Source: an uncultured Oscillospiraceae bacterium (GTDB lineage: Bacteria; Bacillota; Clostridia; Oscillospirales; Oscillospiraceae). Taken from it: 5,959 nucleotides of DNA. Below, one piece after another: positions 5,802 to 5,959 of this stretch. The translations under genes and the position numbers were made by a program. The notes beneath the pieces were generated by a model. That model was not told where the DNA came from, made no database searches, and saw only the letters and a list, made by a program, of their open reading frames with translations. Every line of letters begins with the position of its first letter. Position 1 is the stretch's first letter. The stretch lies in NCBI GenBank assembly GCA_900758955.1, contig CAAETL010000267.1, forward strand, positions 1 to 5,959, in the 5' to 3' direction.

Positions 5802-5959
5802 TAAAGAGCGCAGGAACCAGGGATACAACCGCCGCAGTCAGCTCTCCCGACAATTGCTGCTGCAATACTTTCTGACTGTTTTCGGATTCGTGGTGGGATT
5901 TGTCTTTTTCGTCTTTCTGGCGTGGAGCGTTTGCAGCAGCATGATCTGGTATGATCAGG
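5794..5959 (+). CDS. membrane sensor histidine kinase (VanS-like), N-terminal part, runs off the window
   Basis: Only the first 55 codons are present. The reading frame opens at TTG 5794, which overlaps the last 8 bases of the response regulator gene (stop codon 5799-5801). GGGG at 5783-5786, seven bases upstream, is a plausible ribosome binding site. A basic, hydrophilic N-terminus (residues 2-20, rich in Arg, Lys, Asn and Gln) is followed by one hydrophobic helix at about residues 21-46 (QYFLTVFGFVVGFVFFVFLA). This looks like the first transmembrane segment of a sensor kinase with its N-terminus inside the cell. The HAMP-like, DHp (H-box) and ATPase domains must lie beyond the right edge, so the kinase call rests on context: an OmpR-family regulator with a translationally coupled downstream membrane protein is normally followed by its kinase. 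The next ATG (5941) lies after the membrane helix and is an unlikely start. Confidence 0.75.
   Translation, partial: MSNKERRNQGYNRRSQLSRQLLLQYFLTVFGFVVGFVFFVFLAWSVCSSMIWYDQ

Noticed and set aside
4974..5828. A 284-codon minus-strand frame opposite the response regulator
   Set aside because: It is the antisense shadow of a clearly real OmpR-family gene and crosses the divergent promoter region.
1..5959. CRISPR arrays, tRNA or rRNA genes, insertion sequences, attachment sites
   Set aside because: I saw no regularly spaced repeats, cloverleaf-like segments, transposase motifs or terminal inverted repeats on either strand.

Overview
The window looks like chromosomal DNA from a Gram-positive anaerobe of the class Clostridia, possibly Oscillospiraceae-like. 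The pointers are strong AGGAGG-type ribosome binding sites, sigma-A-style promoters, U-tract terminators, a VanR-type response regulator and a small Cys-rich protein that I recall from this group. The genus cannot be fixed from sequence alone. Most genes are GC-rich (about 60% in lines counted by hand), but one gene and its upstream region are clearly AT-richer.

Layout. (1) 1-386, plus: the C-terminal part of an HSL-type alpha/beta hydrolase, cut by the window edge and followed by an intrinsic terminator. (2) 440-1266, plus: an AT-rich block with a NYN/LabA-type nuclease-fold gene, ending in a near-perfect intrinsic terminator. (3) 1437-4936, minus, convergent with the block before it: a probable two-gene unit. 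Its first gene is a 1049-residue fusion of an endonuclease Q-type PHP nuclease to a UvrD/PcrA-type superfamily 1 helicase. Its second gene is a 73-residue Cys-rich protein of unknown function, followed by a weak terminator. (4) 4937-5114: a divergent control region with a promoter on each strand and two inverted repeats between them. (5) 5115-5959, plus: a VanR-like OmpR-family response regulator overlapping the start of a membrane sensor kinase that runs off the right edge.

Most interesting content. The nuclease-helicase fusion puts the recognition and nicking of deaminated bases (EndoQ activity) in one chain with a 3'-to-5' DNA translocase. The protein also carries two peptides resembling the bacterial sliding-clamp-binding motif: QLSMF at the domain junction and QISLF as the last five residues. 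Together these suggest a clamp-tethered machine for repair of deaminated DNA. That is inference from motifs. I cannot tell from here whether this architecture has already been described. The VanR/VanS-like pair is not accompanied by resistance genes in the window, so its output is unknown. Its divergent position raises the possibility that it also controls the repair operon.
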